Shown: one piece after another, positions 53,517 to 62,879 of the stretch | How the letters are laid out: the number at the start of each line of letters is the position of its first letter | Numbering within the stretch: position 1 is the stretch's first letter | The notes under the pieces: generated by a model | What the model was told of the DNA's origin: nothing | Database searches by the model: none | The model's input: only the letters and a program-made list of their open reading frames with translations | Program-made: the position numbers and the translations under genes | Assembly: GCF_035685805.1 (NCBI RefSeq) | Contig: NZ_DASSAB010000032.1 | Location: forward strand, 13,130-77,129 | Direction of reading: 5' to 3' | DNA length: 64,000 nt | Source: Dyella_A sp035685805 | GTDB taxonomy: Bacteria > Pseudomonadota > Gammaproteobacteria > Xanthomonadales > Rhodanobacteraceae

Positions 53517-53839
53517 TGGCCACCGGCGCAATCTACCTCGCCCTGCTGCTGTGCGGCGTGCTGTTCTTCGCCCTGCACTACCTGGCGCTGTCCAGGCTGG
53601 CGCGGCGACTGCGCGAGCACCATCCGGACCAGTGGAAGATCATCGCCCAGGACGACCGTGGCCTTGCCGTCAGCACGACCGCGCGCTGGATGCGCCTGCA
53701 GAACGCGCTGCGCTCGCCGGTGCTGCCGGCACTGCAGGACGCCACGCTCAATCGCTGGCGCACGCTGTGGCGGCTGTTCCCGCTGTTGGCGTGGGGTTGC
53801 CTGATCGCGGCCTTTGCGCTGCGCTGGGCATTCCGCTAG
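53516..53839 (+). CDS. Small inner-membrane protein, two predicted helices
   Basis: A 107-residue protein with hydrophobic helices at residues 5-25 and 85-105 and a basic loop (SRLARRLREHHPDQW) between. Unrecognised. The loop should face the cytoplasm by the positive-inside rule. Its start shares a base with the lipoprotein stop, so the two are coupled. Confidence 0.65.
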   Translation: MATGAIYLALLLCGVLFFALHYLALSRLARRLREHHPDQWKIIAQDDRGLAVSTTARWMRLQNALRSPVLPALQDATLNRWRTLWRLFPLLAWGCLIAAFALRWAFR

Positions 53840-53867
53840 GCCGGTACCGGACGCGGAGCGCTCGCCC

Positions 53868-54659
53868 ATGCAGCTGAGCCTGGCCGGACGACACGCGGTG
53901 GTCGGCGGCGCCTCCCGCGGCATCGGTCGCGCCGTCGCGGTGGAGCTGGCCGGGCTCGGCGCGGACGTGACGCTGATCGCCCGCTCGGCGGATGCCCTGT
54001 GGGAAGCGGCCGCAGACCTGCCATGCACGCAGCCGACCCAGCAGCACCGCTGGCGTAGCGTCGACATGGCCGATACCGATGCGCTGGCCGCCGTCGCGCG
54101 CGACATCGCGGCCAAGGGGCCGGTACACGTACTGGTGAACAACAGCGGCGGCCCGCCGGGCGGCAGCGCCCATGCCGCCGACACCGCCGCGTTCGAGGCA
54201 GCCTTTCGCCAGCACGTGCTGGCCGGGCAGGTGCTGCTGCAGGCGGTGCTGCCGGGCATGCGCGCAGCCGGCTACGGCCGGCTGGTGAACATCATTTCCA
54301 CTTCGGTCAAGGAGCCGATCGCCGGCCTGGGCGTGTCCAACACGGTGCGCGCCGCCGTGGCCGGATGGGCCAAGACCCTGGCCGGCGAGCTGGGAGCCGA
54401 CGGCATCACCGTCAACAACGTGTTGCCCGGCTACACCCGCACCGCCCGGCTGGACAGCCTGCTCGCCGCACAGTCCCGGGCCAGCGGACGCAGCCTCGAG
54501 GACGTGGCGCACGACCTGATCGACAGCGTCCCCGCCCGCCGGTTCGGCGAGGCGGCGGAAGTCGCCGCGATGGTCGCCTTCCTCTGCACGCCGGCAGCGA
54601 GCTACGTCAACGGCGTCAGCATCGCCGTGGACGGCGGCCGCACCCGGGCATTGAGCTGA
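53868..54659 (+). CDS. Short-chain dehydrogenase-like oxidoreductase with altered active site
   Basis: A 263-residue Rossmann-fold protein. The nucleotide loop is VVGGASRGIGRAVAVELA and NNSGGPPGG follows. At the catalytic site the usual YxxxK is absent: STSVKEPIAGLGVSNTVRAAV has N, T and R where Y and K would be. An SDR subgroup with this NTVR form exists, so it may have another chemistry or none. It lies one base before nei. Confidence 0.8.
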   Translation: MQLSLAGRHAVVGGASRGIGRAVAVELAGLGADVTLIARSADALWEAAADLPCTQPTQQHRWRSVDMADTDALAAVARDIAAKGPVHVLVNNSGGPPGGSAHAADTAAFEAAFRQHVLAGQVLLQAVLPGMRAAGYGRLVNIISTSVKEPIAGLGVSNTVRAAVAGWAKTLAGELGADGITVNNVLPGYTRTARLDSLLAAQSRASGRSLEDVAHDLIDSVPARRFGEAAEVAAMVAFLCTPAASYVNGVSIAVDGGRTRALS

Positions 54660-54660
54660 G

Positions 54661-55452
54661 ATGCCCGAAGGTCCCGAGATCCGTCGTGCCGCCGATGCGC
54701 TCGCCAAGGCGGTGGTCGGTGAACCGCTGACGCGGGCATGGTTCGCGTTCGACGCGCTCAAGCGCTACGAGCAGCCGCTGCGCGGGCGGCGCATCGAGTC
54801 GATCACGCCACACGGCAAGGCCCTGCTCACCCGGTTCGACAACGGACTCACCCTGTACAGCCACAACCAGCTCTACGGGGTGTGGCGCGTGGCCGCTCCG
54901 GGACGTGAGCCGGCGACCGGTCGCAGCCTGCGGGTGGCGCTGGAAACCGCCCGCAAGGCGATCCTGCTGTACAGCGCCACCGACATCGCGATGTGGCCGA
55001 GCGAGCAGGTGCATGAACACCCGTTCCTGCAGCGCATCGGGCCGGACGTACTCGATCCGGCGCTGGATGCGGCCACGGTGGCGGCACGTCTGCGCGACAA
55101 GCGCTTCGCTCGCCGCCGGCTGGGGGCGCTGCTGCTGGACCAAGCCTTCGTCGCCGGCCTGGGCAACTATCTGCGCGTGGAGATCCTTTGGGACGCGGGC
55201 CTGGGACCGCAGCGGCGGCCATGCGATCTGGACGATACCGAAACCGCCGCCCTGGCCGAGGCGATCCTCGATCTTCCGCGACGCTCGTACCGCACCCGCG
55301 GCAAGCGCGGCGCGGGGCATCTGCAGGACACGCCGTTTCGCTTCAGCGCCTACGAACGCGGCGGCGAAGAATGCCCCCGCTGCCTCGCGCCGATCGAGAA
55401 ATCGATGGTCGCCAGTCGCCCGTTCTACGCCTGCCCGCGCTGCCAGAGCTGA
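54661..55452 (+). CDS. nei: Endonuclease VIII (Nei)
   Basis: A 263-residue base-excision DNA glycosylase for oxidised pyrimidines. It starts MPEGPEIRRAAD (Pro2 catalytic, Glu3) and ends with a zinc finger ECPRCLAPIEK...YACPRCQS. The FVAGLGNYLRVEILW helix-two-turn-helix is typical. Coupled to the SDR gene by a one-base gap. Confidence 0.93.
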   Translation: MPEGPEIRRAADALAKAVVGEPLTRAWFAFDALKRYEQPLRGRRIESITPHGKALLTRFDNGLTLYSHNQLYGVWRVAAPGREPATGRSLRVALETARKAILLYSATDIAMWPSEQVHEHPFLQRIGPDVLDPALDAATVAARLRDKRFARRRLGALLLDQAFVAGLGNYLRVEILWDAGLGPQRRPCDLDDTETAALAEAILDLPRRSYRTRGKRGAGHLQDTPFRFSAYERGGEECPRCLAPIEKSMVASRPFYACPRCQS

Positions 55453-55520
55453 GCGGCGCAGCGACGGCGGGTTACCATACGGCGCTGCGGTCTGCCGCCC
55501 GATGTCGCCGAAGGAACACC

Positions 55521-56192
55521 ATGAGCCACAACCCCCTGCAGGATCTCATCGACAACAATCGCCGCTGGTCCGAGGCGGTGCGCGCGTCGGATCCGGCCTT
55601 CTTCGAGCGGCTGGCGCAGCAGCAGTCGCCGAAGTACCTGTGGATCGGCTGCTCCGACTCGCGCGTGCCGGCGACGCAGATCGTCGACCTGCCACCGGGC
55701 GAGATCTTCGTGCAGCGCAATGTCGCCAACGTGGTTTCGCACACCGACCTCAATTGCCTCAGCACGATCCAGTTCGCCGTCGACGTGCTCAAGGTCGAAC
55801 ACATCATCGTGGTCGGCCACTACGGCTGCGGCGGTGTGCAGGCGGTGCTCGACGAGCGCCGCATGGGGCTGGTCGACAACTGGCTGAGGCATGTCGGCGA
55901 CGTGGCACAGAAGCACAGCGCCATGCTCGAGGCGATCGAGCACATGGCCGACCGCAACGTGCGCCTGTGCGAGCTCAACGCGATCGAGCAGGTGGTGAAC
56001 ATCTGCCACACCACGATGGTGATGGATGCCTGGGAGCGCGGTCAGGAGCTGTCGGTGCACGCGTGGTGCTACAGCCTCGCCAACGGCCACATGAACGACC
56101 TCGGCATGCACGTGCGCCATCGCGCCGAACTGTGGCAGCGCTACGACGAAGCCCTGCAGCGGCTCGCGCAGCGCATCGGTGAGCCGGCCTGA
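55521..56192 (+). CDS. can: Beta-carbonic anhydrase
   Basis: A 223-residue zinc carbonic anhydrase hydrating CO2. Zinc ligands are in WIGCSDSRVPA and VVGHYGCGGVQAV. Length as in E. coli Can (220). An AAGGA site precedes the ATG. Confidence 0.97.
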   Translation: MSHNPLQDLIDNNRRWSEAVRASDPAFFERLAQQQSPKYLWIGCSDSRVPATQIVDLPPGEIFVQRNVANVVSHTDLNCLSTIQFAVDVLKVEHIIVVGHYGCGGVQAVLDERRMGLVDNWLRHVGDVAQKHSAMLEAIEHMADRNVRLCELNAIEQVVNICHTTMVMDAWERGQELSVHAWCYSLANGHMNDLGMHVRHRAELWQRYDEALQRLAQRIGEPA

Positions 56193-56204
56193 CCCTCTCG
56201 CCGC

Positions 56205-56996
56205 TCATACGCCGGCAAGACACGCCTCGAGCAACGCGGCGATGACGCGCTGCACCCCGGCCGCCCGCTCCGGCAGATAGTCCAGGCTGTCCTCGTCCAT
56301 GTAGTTGCACTGCGACAGCTCCAGCTGCACCGCCTGCACGCCGCGATCCGGGCGACCGTACTGCCGGGTGATGTAGCCGCCCTTGAAGCGTCCGTCGAGC
56401 ACGTGGGCATAAGCGTCCTGCGCCTGCAGCACCGCAGCGAGACGCTGCCGCAGTGGCGCGCTGCAACTGGTGCCGTCGACCGTGCCCAGATTGAAGTCGG
56501 GCAACCGGCCATCGAAGAGCATCGGCACGCGGCTGCGTATCGAGTGGCCCTCCCACAGCACCACGCGCCCGTGCATGGCCAGCAGCCGCTCGAGCTCCTG
56601 CGCCAGCGCGCAGTGATAGGGCCGCCAGCAGGCGTCCACGCGGCGGGTGATCTCGGCGTCGTCGGGCTCGGCGCCGGGCAGGTACAGCGGCTCGCCGTCG
56701 AAGCCGATCACCGGCACCAGCCCGGTCTCACGCTGCCCCGGGTACAACGCGTGGCCATCCTCGGGCCGGTTCAAGTCGACCACGTAGCGCGACAGCGCGG
56801 GGCGCAGCACGCTGGCGCCGAGCCGCTCGGCCAGTGGCGCGTAGAGCTGGCCCACGTGCCAGTCGGTGTCGATCGAGCGCCGCGCCGCAGGGCGCATGCG
56901 TGCGGCGATGTCCGCAGGAATGGCGCTGCCGTCGTGCGGCAGGCTGATCAGCAGCGGCGCATCGCCCCGCTGAAGGGACAAGATTTCATCAGACAT
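56205..56996 (-). CDS. hutG: N-formylglutamate deformylase
   Basis: A 263-residue N-formylglutamate amidohydrolase, the last step of one histidine degradation route: LLISLPHDGSAIP, SRYVVDLNRPEDG, WEGHSIRSRVP, FNLGTVDGTSC and KGGYITRQYG. No other hut gene is in the window. It follows gor by 32 bases. Confidence 0.92.
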   Translation of the reverse strand: MSDEILSLQRGDAPLLISLPHDGSAIPADIAARMRPAARRSIDTDWHVGQLYAPLAERLGASVLRPALSRYVVDLNRPEDGHALYPGQRETGLVPVIGFDGEPLYLPGAEPDDAEITRRVDACWRPYHCALAQELERLLAMHGRVVLWEGHSIRSRVPMLFDGRLPDFNLGTVDGTSCSAPLRQRLAAVLQAQDAYAHVLDGRFKGGYITRQYGRPDRGVQAVQLELSQCNYMDEDSLDYLPERAAGVQRVIAALLEACLAGV

Positions 56997-57028
56997 GCGC
57001 GCAGTCTACCGATCGCAACCCAGGCCGT

Positions 57029-58375
57029 TCACCCCATCAAAACGAGTTCTTCGGCCGAGGTCGGGTGGATCGCCACGGTGGCATCGAGGTCGCGCTTGCG
57101 CACGCCGAGTTTCAGGGCCACCGCAAAGCCCTGCAGCATTTCATCCGCACCCGGACCGAATGCATGGATGCCGACCACCTGCTCGTCCGCCCCCATGCAG
57201 ACCAGCTTCATCAGGCTCTGCTCCTGCCGCCCCGCCAGCGACAGCTGCATCGGCGTGAAGCAGCTGCGGTACACCCGCACCTGATCGCCGTGGCGCTCGC
57301 GCGCCTCGGCCTCGGTCATGCCGACGGTGGCCAGCGGCGGCTCGGAGAAGACCACGCTGGGAATGTTGGCGTAGTCCAGCCGTGCCTCGGCATCGCCGTG
57401 GAACAGGCGATCGGCCAGTCGACGCCCGGCGGCCACCGCCACCGGCGTCAACGCCTTGCGGTCGGTCACGTCGCCGACCGCGTAGACGCCCGGCACGCAG
57501 GTGTTCTGCTGCGCGTCCACTGGCACGTGGCCGTCGCGGGTTGGAACGATGCCCAGCGCCGCAAGGTTCAGCGCATCGCTGTTGGGCACCCGCCCCACCG
57601 CCCACAGCACGGCATCGTAGGTGCCGCCGGTGGCCAGCTCGTCGCCTTCCAGCACCAGGCCGTCGCGCCCGCGCCGCGCCCCGCTGATTCCCACCGGCTG
57701 GATCAATTCGATTCCCTCGTGCTGCATCCGTTCGGCCAGCGCATCGACCAGCTCGGCGTCGAAGCTCTCCAGCAGCCGGCCACGCGCCAGCACCGTCACC
57801 TCGCTGCCCAGCGCCCGCAGCAGGCCGGCGAACTCGACCGCCACGTAGCCACCGCCAACCACCGCGATCCGGCCAGGCAGCTCGCGCAAGCCGAACATGT
57901 CGTCCGAAACCATGCCCAGCGCGAAGCCCGGCAGATCCAGCCGGCGCGGCCGGGCGCCCGTGGCAATGACGATGTGCGGCGCGTGCCAGCGGGTGCCGTC
58001 GCTGTCCTCCACCGTGCCTGCATCCAGCAGGCGGCCCGCCCTCGCGACGCGCTGCACGCCAGCGCTTTCCAGACGCTGCAGGTAGCGCTGCGTGATGTTG
58101 TCCACGTAGCGCTGGCGCAGCTGGCGGAAGTGCTCCCAGTCCAGCGCTCCGGAGGTGTTCCGGAAACCGTAGGCCTGGGCCAGCGCCTGCCCGCGCGCCA
58201 GCTGGGCGGCATACCAGAGCGCCTTCTTCGGCACACAGCCGCGGTGCACGCAGGTGCCGCCGGGCGGCGCCGGGTCCAGCAGCACCACCTTCGCCCCGTG
58301 ATGGGCGGCGCGGAACGCCGTGGCCAGCCCGCCCGAGCCGGCGCCCAGCACGATGAGATCGCAAGCGTTGTGCAT
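57029..58375 (-). CDS. gor: Glutathione-disulfide reductase
   Basis: A 448-residue FAD-dependent disulphide oxidoreductase: FAD loop LIVLGAGSGGLATAFRAA, redox cysteines in GGTCVHRGCVPKK, NADPH loop VVGGGYVAVEFAGLL and the C-terminal IHPTSAEELVLM with the catalytic histidine. It keeps glutathione reduced. The start is MHNACDLIV. Confidence 0.92.
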   Translation of the reverse strand: MHNACDLIVLGAGSGGLATAFRAAHHGAKVVLLDPAPPGGTCVHRGCVPKKALWYAAQLARGQALAQAYGFRNTSGALDWEHFRQLRQRYVDNITQRYLQRLESAGVQRVARAGRLLDAGTVEDSDGTRWHAPHIVIATGARPRRLDLPGFALGMVSDDMFGLRELPGRIAVVGGGYVAVEFAGLLRALGSEVTVLARGRLLESFDAELVDALAERMQHEGIELIQPVGISGARRGRDGLVLEGDELATGGTYDAVLWAVGRVPNSDALNLAALGIVPTRDGHVPVDAQQNTCVPGVYAVGDVTDRKALTPVAVAAGRRLADRLFHGDAEARLDYANIPSVVFSEPPLATVGMTEAEARERHGDQVRVYRSCFTPMQLSLAGRQEQSLMKLVCMGADEQVVGIHAFGPGADEMLQGFAVALKLGVRKRDLDATVAIHPTSAEELVLMG

Positions 58376-58477
58376 GAAGCCTCCAGGGCGGATCGATCGG
58401 CGCCCAGTATTGCCGACCGCCGGGGCGCGGACAAAAGCAGCCGGGGCCCCGCGCACTGCGCTCTTGCCGGGATCCGG

Positions 58478-58516
58478 ATTACGGATGTAATCTCCGAGCA
58501 GGATTACATCCGTAAT
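58478..58516. promoter_or_regulatory. Twin BlaI-type operators over the blaI promoter
   Basis: ATTACGGATGTAAT (58478-58491) and ATTACATCCGTAAT (58503-58516) are exact reverse complements, 25 bases centre to centre. Each is an imperfect palindrome like the BlaI/MecI operator TACA...TGTA. A promoter TTGCCG - 16 bases - TGTAAT would overlap the first. Confidence 0.8.
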
Positions 58517-58531
58517 TTTCAAGGCGGTGCC

Positions 58532-58918
58532 ATGCCCACTTCGATTCCCGTGATCACCGACGCCGAGAGCCAGGTCATGGCGGTGCTGTGGGACCGCTCG
58601 CCGCTGACGTCGGAAGATGTCGTGGCGGCGCTGCGCGAGCGCACCGACTGGCACGAGAAAACCATCCGCACGCTGCTCAACCGGCTGCTCGGCAAGTCGG
58701 CGGTAGAGGCCGAGCGCGACGGTCGGCGTTATCTCTACCGCCCCTGCCTGACCCGTGAACAGTGGCAGTCGCAGGAGAGCCGCAGCCTGATCGATCGGGT
58801 CTTCGGTGGCCGCGTTGCGCCGCTGCTGGCGCACTTCTCCACGCACGAGAAGCTGAGCAAGCGCGACATCGCCGAGCTGCGCGCGCTGATCGACGCCATC
58901 GACAAGAAGGCGCGCTGA
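58532..58918 (+). CDS. blaI: BlaI/MecI-family repressor
   Basis: A 128-residue winged-helix repressor: ITDAESQVMAVLWDRSPLTSEDVV, HEKTIRTLLNRLLGKSAV. It binds as a dimer and is inactivated by proteolysis. The twin operators upstream are its likely sites. The next gene, one base away, encodes the M56 peptidase partner. Confidence 0.93.
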   Translation: MPTSIPVITDAESQVMAVLWDRSPLTSEDVVAALRERTDWHEKTIRTLLNRLLGKSAVEAERDGRRYLYRPCLTREQWQSQESRSLIDRVFGGRVAPLLAHFSTHEKLSKRDIAELRALIDAIDKKAR

Positions 58919-58919
58919 G

Positions 58920-60152
58920 ATGCTCGCCAGCCTGATCCATCTCACCGTTGGCCTCGCGCTTGTGCTGCTGCTGCGCCGGCCGGCGCGACGCCTGTTCGGC
59001 GCCGGCCCGGCATTCACGCTGTGGCTGTGGCCGGCGCTGCTGGCAACGCTGCCGTGGCTGCCGGCCGTGCCGGTGCGGTGGCACTGGCTGCCGTCGGTCG
59101 CCGTCACTCCTGCCGGCTTTGCAGTGGCCGCATCAAACGTTCCCGCCACTGCAGCCGGCGTGCCGTGGATGACGCTGTGGCTGATCGGCAGCATCGTTGC
59201 CCTGCTGCGTATTGCGCTGGTCTACGCGCGCCTGCGCCGCGACAGCCGCCCGGCGCCAGCTGAACTGCTGGCGCGCTGTCAGCACGAATATCCGACCCTG
59301 GACACGCGTCGCCTGCGTCTGCATCCGCAGGGGCCCGCCGTGCTGTGGTCATGGCGCAGCCTGATCCTGCTGCCCGCGGATTTCACTCGCCGCTTCGGCG
59401 CCGAGCAGCGCGCGCTGGTGCTGGCCCATGAGCAGGCGCATCTCGCACGGCGCGATCCGCTGTGGAGCGTGCTGGCCGAAGTCGCCTCCGCGCTGCTGTG
59501 GTTCCACCCACTGGCATGGCTGGCGTTGCCGAGGTTCCGGCTGGATCAGGAACTGGCCTGTGACGAACGGATCCTGCGCCACCGTGCCCATGTAGCCGGC
59601 AGCTACGCCCGCACGCTGCTTGCCAGCACCGGCATGGATGCTTCGCCGGTGCTCATCCCCTGGCTCGCCGAGCCGCAACTGAAGGAACGACTGATGATGA
59701 TCCGACGCGACCGCACGTCCACCACACGCCGCCTGGCCGGGTATCTGGGCATGGGGCTTTTCATCGGCGGCGTGTGCCTTGCTGCACAGGCCTCACCACG
59801 GACCACCGAGCCGGGGGCCAAAGCCACGCAAGATCTGCAGGCCAATGCCCGGATGGCGCCGCGCTACCCGAAGGCATCCATCGACAACAAGGAGCAGGGG
59901 ACGGTCGTGCTGACCGTGCGAGTGAATCCCAGCGGCACCGTAAAAGCCGTGGACTACGACGCCACGACAAGCACCACCAGCTCCGCCAATTTGATTGCCG
60001 CCGCCAGCAGCGCGGCGATGCAGTGGCATTTCAATCCCGCCATGAAGAATGGTCAGCCGATCGAGAGCTATGCCCGGGTGCCAGTGACTTTTAGCCTGAA
60101 CGAATTACCGGACCCCCAGAAACAGCCTTCGGAAGACACTAAAAAGCACTGA
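58920..60152 (+). CDS. BlaR1-like M56 peptidase with C-terminal TonB-type domain
   Basis: A 410-residue membrane metallopeptidase. Transmembrane helices lie at ~1-30, 35-55 and 80-100 and 275-290. The zinc site is HEQAHLARRD (about residues 177-186) with a downstream ELACDE. After the last helix is a TonB C-terminal-like domain (RYPKASIDNKEQGTVVLTVRV...WHFNPA). It lacks the penicillin-binding sensor of true BlaR1, so the signal may be envelope-related. It probably cleaves the BlaI partner. Confidence 0.88.
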   Translation: MLASLIHLTVGLALVLLLRRPARRLFGAGPAFTLWLWPALLATLPWLPAVPVRWHWLPSVAVTPAGFAVAASNVPATAAGVPWMTLWLIGSIVALLRIALVYARLRRDSRPAPAELLARCQHEYPTLDTRRLRLHPQGPAVLWSWRSLILLPADFTRRFGAEQRALVLAHEQAHLARRDPLWSVLAEVASALLWFHPLAWLALPRFRLDQELACDERILRHRAHVAGSYARTLLASTGMDASPVLIPWLAEPQLKERLMMIRRDRTSTTRRLAGYLGMGLFIGGVCLAAQASPRTTEPGAKATQDLQANARMAPRYPKASIDNKEQGTVVLTVRVNPSGTVKAVDYDATTSTTSSANLIAAASSAAMQWHFNPAMKNGQPIESYARVPVTFSLNELPDPQKQPSEDTKKH

Positions 60153-60209
60153 TTTGAAAGTATTTTCTTGCCTTGGTAGGCTCGTCGCACCTCACGCCGG
60201 GCCTGCCGC

Positions 60210-60782
60210 ATGACTTCCCGCCCCAACCCCATGTCGCAACTGCGCTCGATCACGACTCGCCGGGCGCTTTCGCTGATCCTGGGTACCGCCATGCTGATGC
60301 TCGCGGCCTGCTCCAGCGCACCGCACAAGCGCGAGCCCACCTTCCGGGCTTCCAACTCTGCGCTCGCCGACCTGCCCGCCCGCGCCCCCTCGGCGGCCAG
60401 CGCACAGGTGGCGAACGACGTGCTGTTTCGCGCCATGGCGCTGGTCGGCACGCCGTACAAATGGGGCGGCAACACGCCCGAGTCCGGCTTCGACTGCAGC
60501 GGCCTGGTCGATTACATCTATCGCAACGCCGCCGATATCGCCTTGCCGCACAGCTCGCGCGCGATGTCCGACCTGGGGCAGAAGGTGAAGCGCATGACCG
60601 AGCTCGCCAGCGGCGACCTGGTGTTCTTCGGCAGCCGCAGCGGCATCAGCCATGTGGGTGTCTACGTCGGCCAGGGACGCTTCGTGCACGCGCCCAATTC
60701 CGGCGGCACGGTGCGGCTGGATGACATCGACGGTCCCTACTGGCGCGATCATTTCGAGTTCGGCAAGCGACTGCTGGATTGA
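60210..60782 (+). CDS. NlpC/P60 lipoprotein, cell-wall endopeptidase
   Basis: A 190-residue lipoprotein (lipobox LMLAAC, cysteine near residue 34). The catalytic domain has the triad in GFDCSGLVDYIY, SHVGVYVGQ and HAPNSGG. It should cut peptide stems in peptidoglycan at the outer or inner membrane face, like Spr/MepS. An ATG seven codons in (MSQLRSI) is an alternative start. Confidence 0.92.
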   Translation: MTSRPNPMSQLRSITTRRALSLILGTAMLMLAACSSAPHKREPTFRASNSALADLPARAPSAASAQVANDVLFRAMALVGTPYKWGGNTPESGFDCSGLVDYIYRNAADIALPHSSRAMSDLGQKVKRMTELASGDLVFFGSRSGISHVGVYVGQGRFVHAPNSGGTVRLDDIDGPYWRDHFEFGKRLLD

Positions 60783-60836
60783 CGCGAGCGGGGGCCGTCC
60801 TTGGGGAGCACGGCTGAAGCGCCCCGGCGAACAAAA

Positions 60837-60864
60837 ACGGCGCCTCGCGGCGCCGTCTTTCTTT
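60837..60864. terminator. Bidirectional terminator between the NlpC/P60 gene and slyD
   Basis: Stem ACGGCGCC (60837-60844) and GGCGCCGT (60849-60856), loop TCGC, followed by CTTTCTTT on the plus strand and TTTTTGTT on the minus strand. Confidence 0.92.
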
Positions 60865-60897
60865 CATCGACCGATGCGCAATGCACCGCGCCTGCGC

Positions 60898-61383
60898 TCA
60901 GTGCGCTTCGGCGCCCGGCGGATGCGCGTGGCCGTGCTTGATCTCTTCTTCGCTGCCCTCGCGCACCTCTTCGATGGTGACGTCGAAATGCAGCGCCTTG
61001 CCGGCCATGGGGTGGTTGAGGTCCACGTCCACCGTGCTCATGCCGACCTTGTGCACCACCACCACGCGCTGGCCACCCTCTTTCAATGCCAGCACCGTGG
61101 TCATGCCCGGCTTGAGCGCCTTGGCGTTCTGGAAGTACTTCTTCGGCACGCGCTGGATCTGGCCCTCCTGCCGCTCGCCGTAGCCGTCGGCCGGGGCGAT
61201 CTCCACCTGCAGCGACTCGCCGGCCTCGTGCCCTTCCAGCGCCGATTCGAGCCCCGCAATCAGCTGGCCGTGGCCCAGCAACGCCCACAGTGCCTCGCCG
61301 CGGTCGCGCGAGCTCTCCACCTGCTCGCCGTCCACCGTGAGGGTGTAGTGCAGCGAGATCACCTTGTCCTTGCCAGCCTTCAT
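60898..61383 (-). CDS. slyD: SlyD-type FKBP peptidyl-prolyl isomerase
   Basis: A 161-residue FKBP with the SlyD insert-in-flap: LHYTLTVDGEQVESSRDRGE, AYG-like APADGYGERQEGQIQ, LNHPMAGKALHFDVTI. The C-terminal tail is short but has histidines (KHGHAHPPGAEAH), enough for weak metal binding. It follows the MFS gene by 37 bases. Confidence 0.93.
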   Translation of the reverse strand: MKAGKDKVISLHYTLTVDGEQVESSRDRGEALWALLGHGQLIAGLESALEGHEAGESLQVEIAPADGYGERQEGQIQRVPKKYFQNAKALKPGMTTVLALKEGGQRVVVVHKVGMSTVDVDLNHPMAGKALHFDVTIEEVREGSEEEIKHGHAHPPGAEAH

Positions 61384-61420
61384 TGCCTGTCTCTTGTGCG
61401 ATTGCAAACCCGGGATTCTA

Positions 61421-62653
61421 TCAGGACCGCTCCGGATCGAAGGACACGCCGCGCACTTCGGGCCCCCGCCACGCCAGCAGGGCCAGCGCCAGCGCCACGG
61501 CGGCCATCCAGCAGGCCATCACCAGTCCATAGTTGCCGCCGTGGCGGCCGGCCAGCCAGGACTGGATCGTGGCGGTGCCGGCAGCGAGCAGGTTACCCAG
61601 CTGGTAGGCGAACCCGGGCAGCGTGGCACGCACGTCGTGCGGCGCCAGTTCGTTGAGATAGGTCGGCACCACGCCCCAGGCGCCCTGCACCATCACCTGG
61701 ATCAGGAACGCGCCGACCCCCAGCAGGATCGCCGAGCCGCCAAACGCCCACAGCGGGATGCATGGCAGCGCCAGCAGCGCCGCCGCCACCATCGCCCGCC
61801 GCCGCCCCACGTGCTCGGACCAGCTGCCGAAGGTCAGTCCGCCCACGATGGCACCGGCGTTGAGCACCATGGTGAGCAAGGCCACCGTGCCGGGCTGAAA
61901 ATGCATCTGCGACTTCAGGAACGTGGGATACATGTCCTGCGATCCGTGGCTGAACATGTTGAAGGCGGCCATCAACAACATCATGTAGACGAAGCGCCCG
62001 CCATGGCCACGCATGGCCTCCAGCGCTCCGCGGCGGGACCCGCGATCGCGCGCGGCCCGCCAGGTCGGTGACTCGGGCACCTTGGCGCGCAGGTACAACA
62101 CCAGCAGCGCCGGCAGCGCACCGACCACGAACATCGCCCGCCAGCCGAGGCCGAACACGCTGAACACCAGCCAGTAAGCCAGCGCGCCCAGAAAATAGCC
62201 GCATGGATACCCGCTCTGCAGCAGCCCCGACACGGCGCCCCGCGCACTGGCGGGAACCGACTCCATCGCCAGCGAGGCTCCGATGCCCCACTCGCCGCCC
62301 ATCGCAATGCCGAACAGGAAACGCAGCACCAGCAGCACGGTGAGCGACGGCGCGAAGGCGCAGGCCAGTTCCAGCACCGAGAACATCACCACGTCGACCA
62401 TTAGCACCGGCTTGCGCCCGTAGCGGTCGGCCAGCCGCCCGAACAGCAGCGCGCCGATCGGCCGCGCCATCAGCGTGAGCAGGATCGCGAAGGTGACACG
62501 GGTGTGGTCGACCTGGAATTCCGCCGCGATGTTGTCGAGCACGAACACCAGCAGGAAAAAATCGAACGCGTCGAGCGTCCAGCCGAGGAAGCTCGCGGCG
62601 ACAGTGTGGCGTTGTGTCGCATCCAGCCCGCGCAACGTGGAGATCAGCGCCAT
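61421..62653 (-). CDS. MFS transporter, sialate/lactate-type (SHS/AAHS)
   Basis: A 410-residue 12-helix major facilitator. Family motif GRLADRYGRKPVL lies after helix 2, with FDFFLLVFVLD (acidic helix 1) as in SHS/AAHS organic-acid:H+ symporters and GGEWGIGASLAMES in helix 4. Substrate probably a small acid. It is the first gene of a pair with slyD. Confidence 0.87.
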   Translation of the reverse strand: MALISTLRGLDATQRHTVAASFLGWTLDAFDFFLLVFVLDNIAAEFQVDHTRVTFAILLTLMARPIGALLFGRLADRYGRKPVLMVDVVMFSVLELACAFAPSLTVLLVLRFLFGIAMGGEWGIGASLAMESVPASARGAVSGLLQSGYPCGYFLGALAYWLVFSVFGLGWRAMFVVGALPALLVLYLRAKVPESPTWRAARDRGSRRGALEAMRGHGGRFVYMMLLMAAFNMFSHGSQDMYPTFLKSQMHFQPGTVALLTMVLNAGAIVGGLTFGSWSEHVGRRRAMVAAALLALPCIPLWAFGGSAILLGVGAFLIQVMVQGAWGVVPTYLNELAPHDVRATLPGFAYQLGNLLAAGTATIQSWLAGRHGGNYGLVMACWMAAVALALALLAWRGPEVRGVSFDPERS

Positions 62654-62879
62654 GCAAGCACCCTGGTGGACAGGCCTCGAAGGCGCTCGAGCCTAGCATG
62701 GGCCCACGCTGTGACCAGTGTCCGCGTTTGCTCCCAAAGTCGACATTGACGCCAGAAATCATCGGCGTAGTTTCGAATTGTCGGGCGTCGTTGCGATGGG
62801 GATCGCTACTGCGGCATCCGGCACCGTGCGTCCGGGTTGTATCCCGGCCGCCTTTCATCATTTCCGGGGAGAAGATTTC

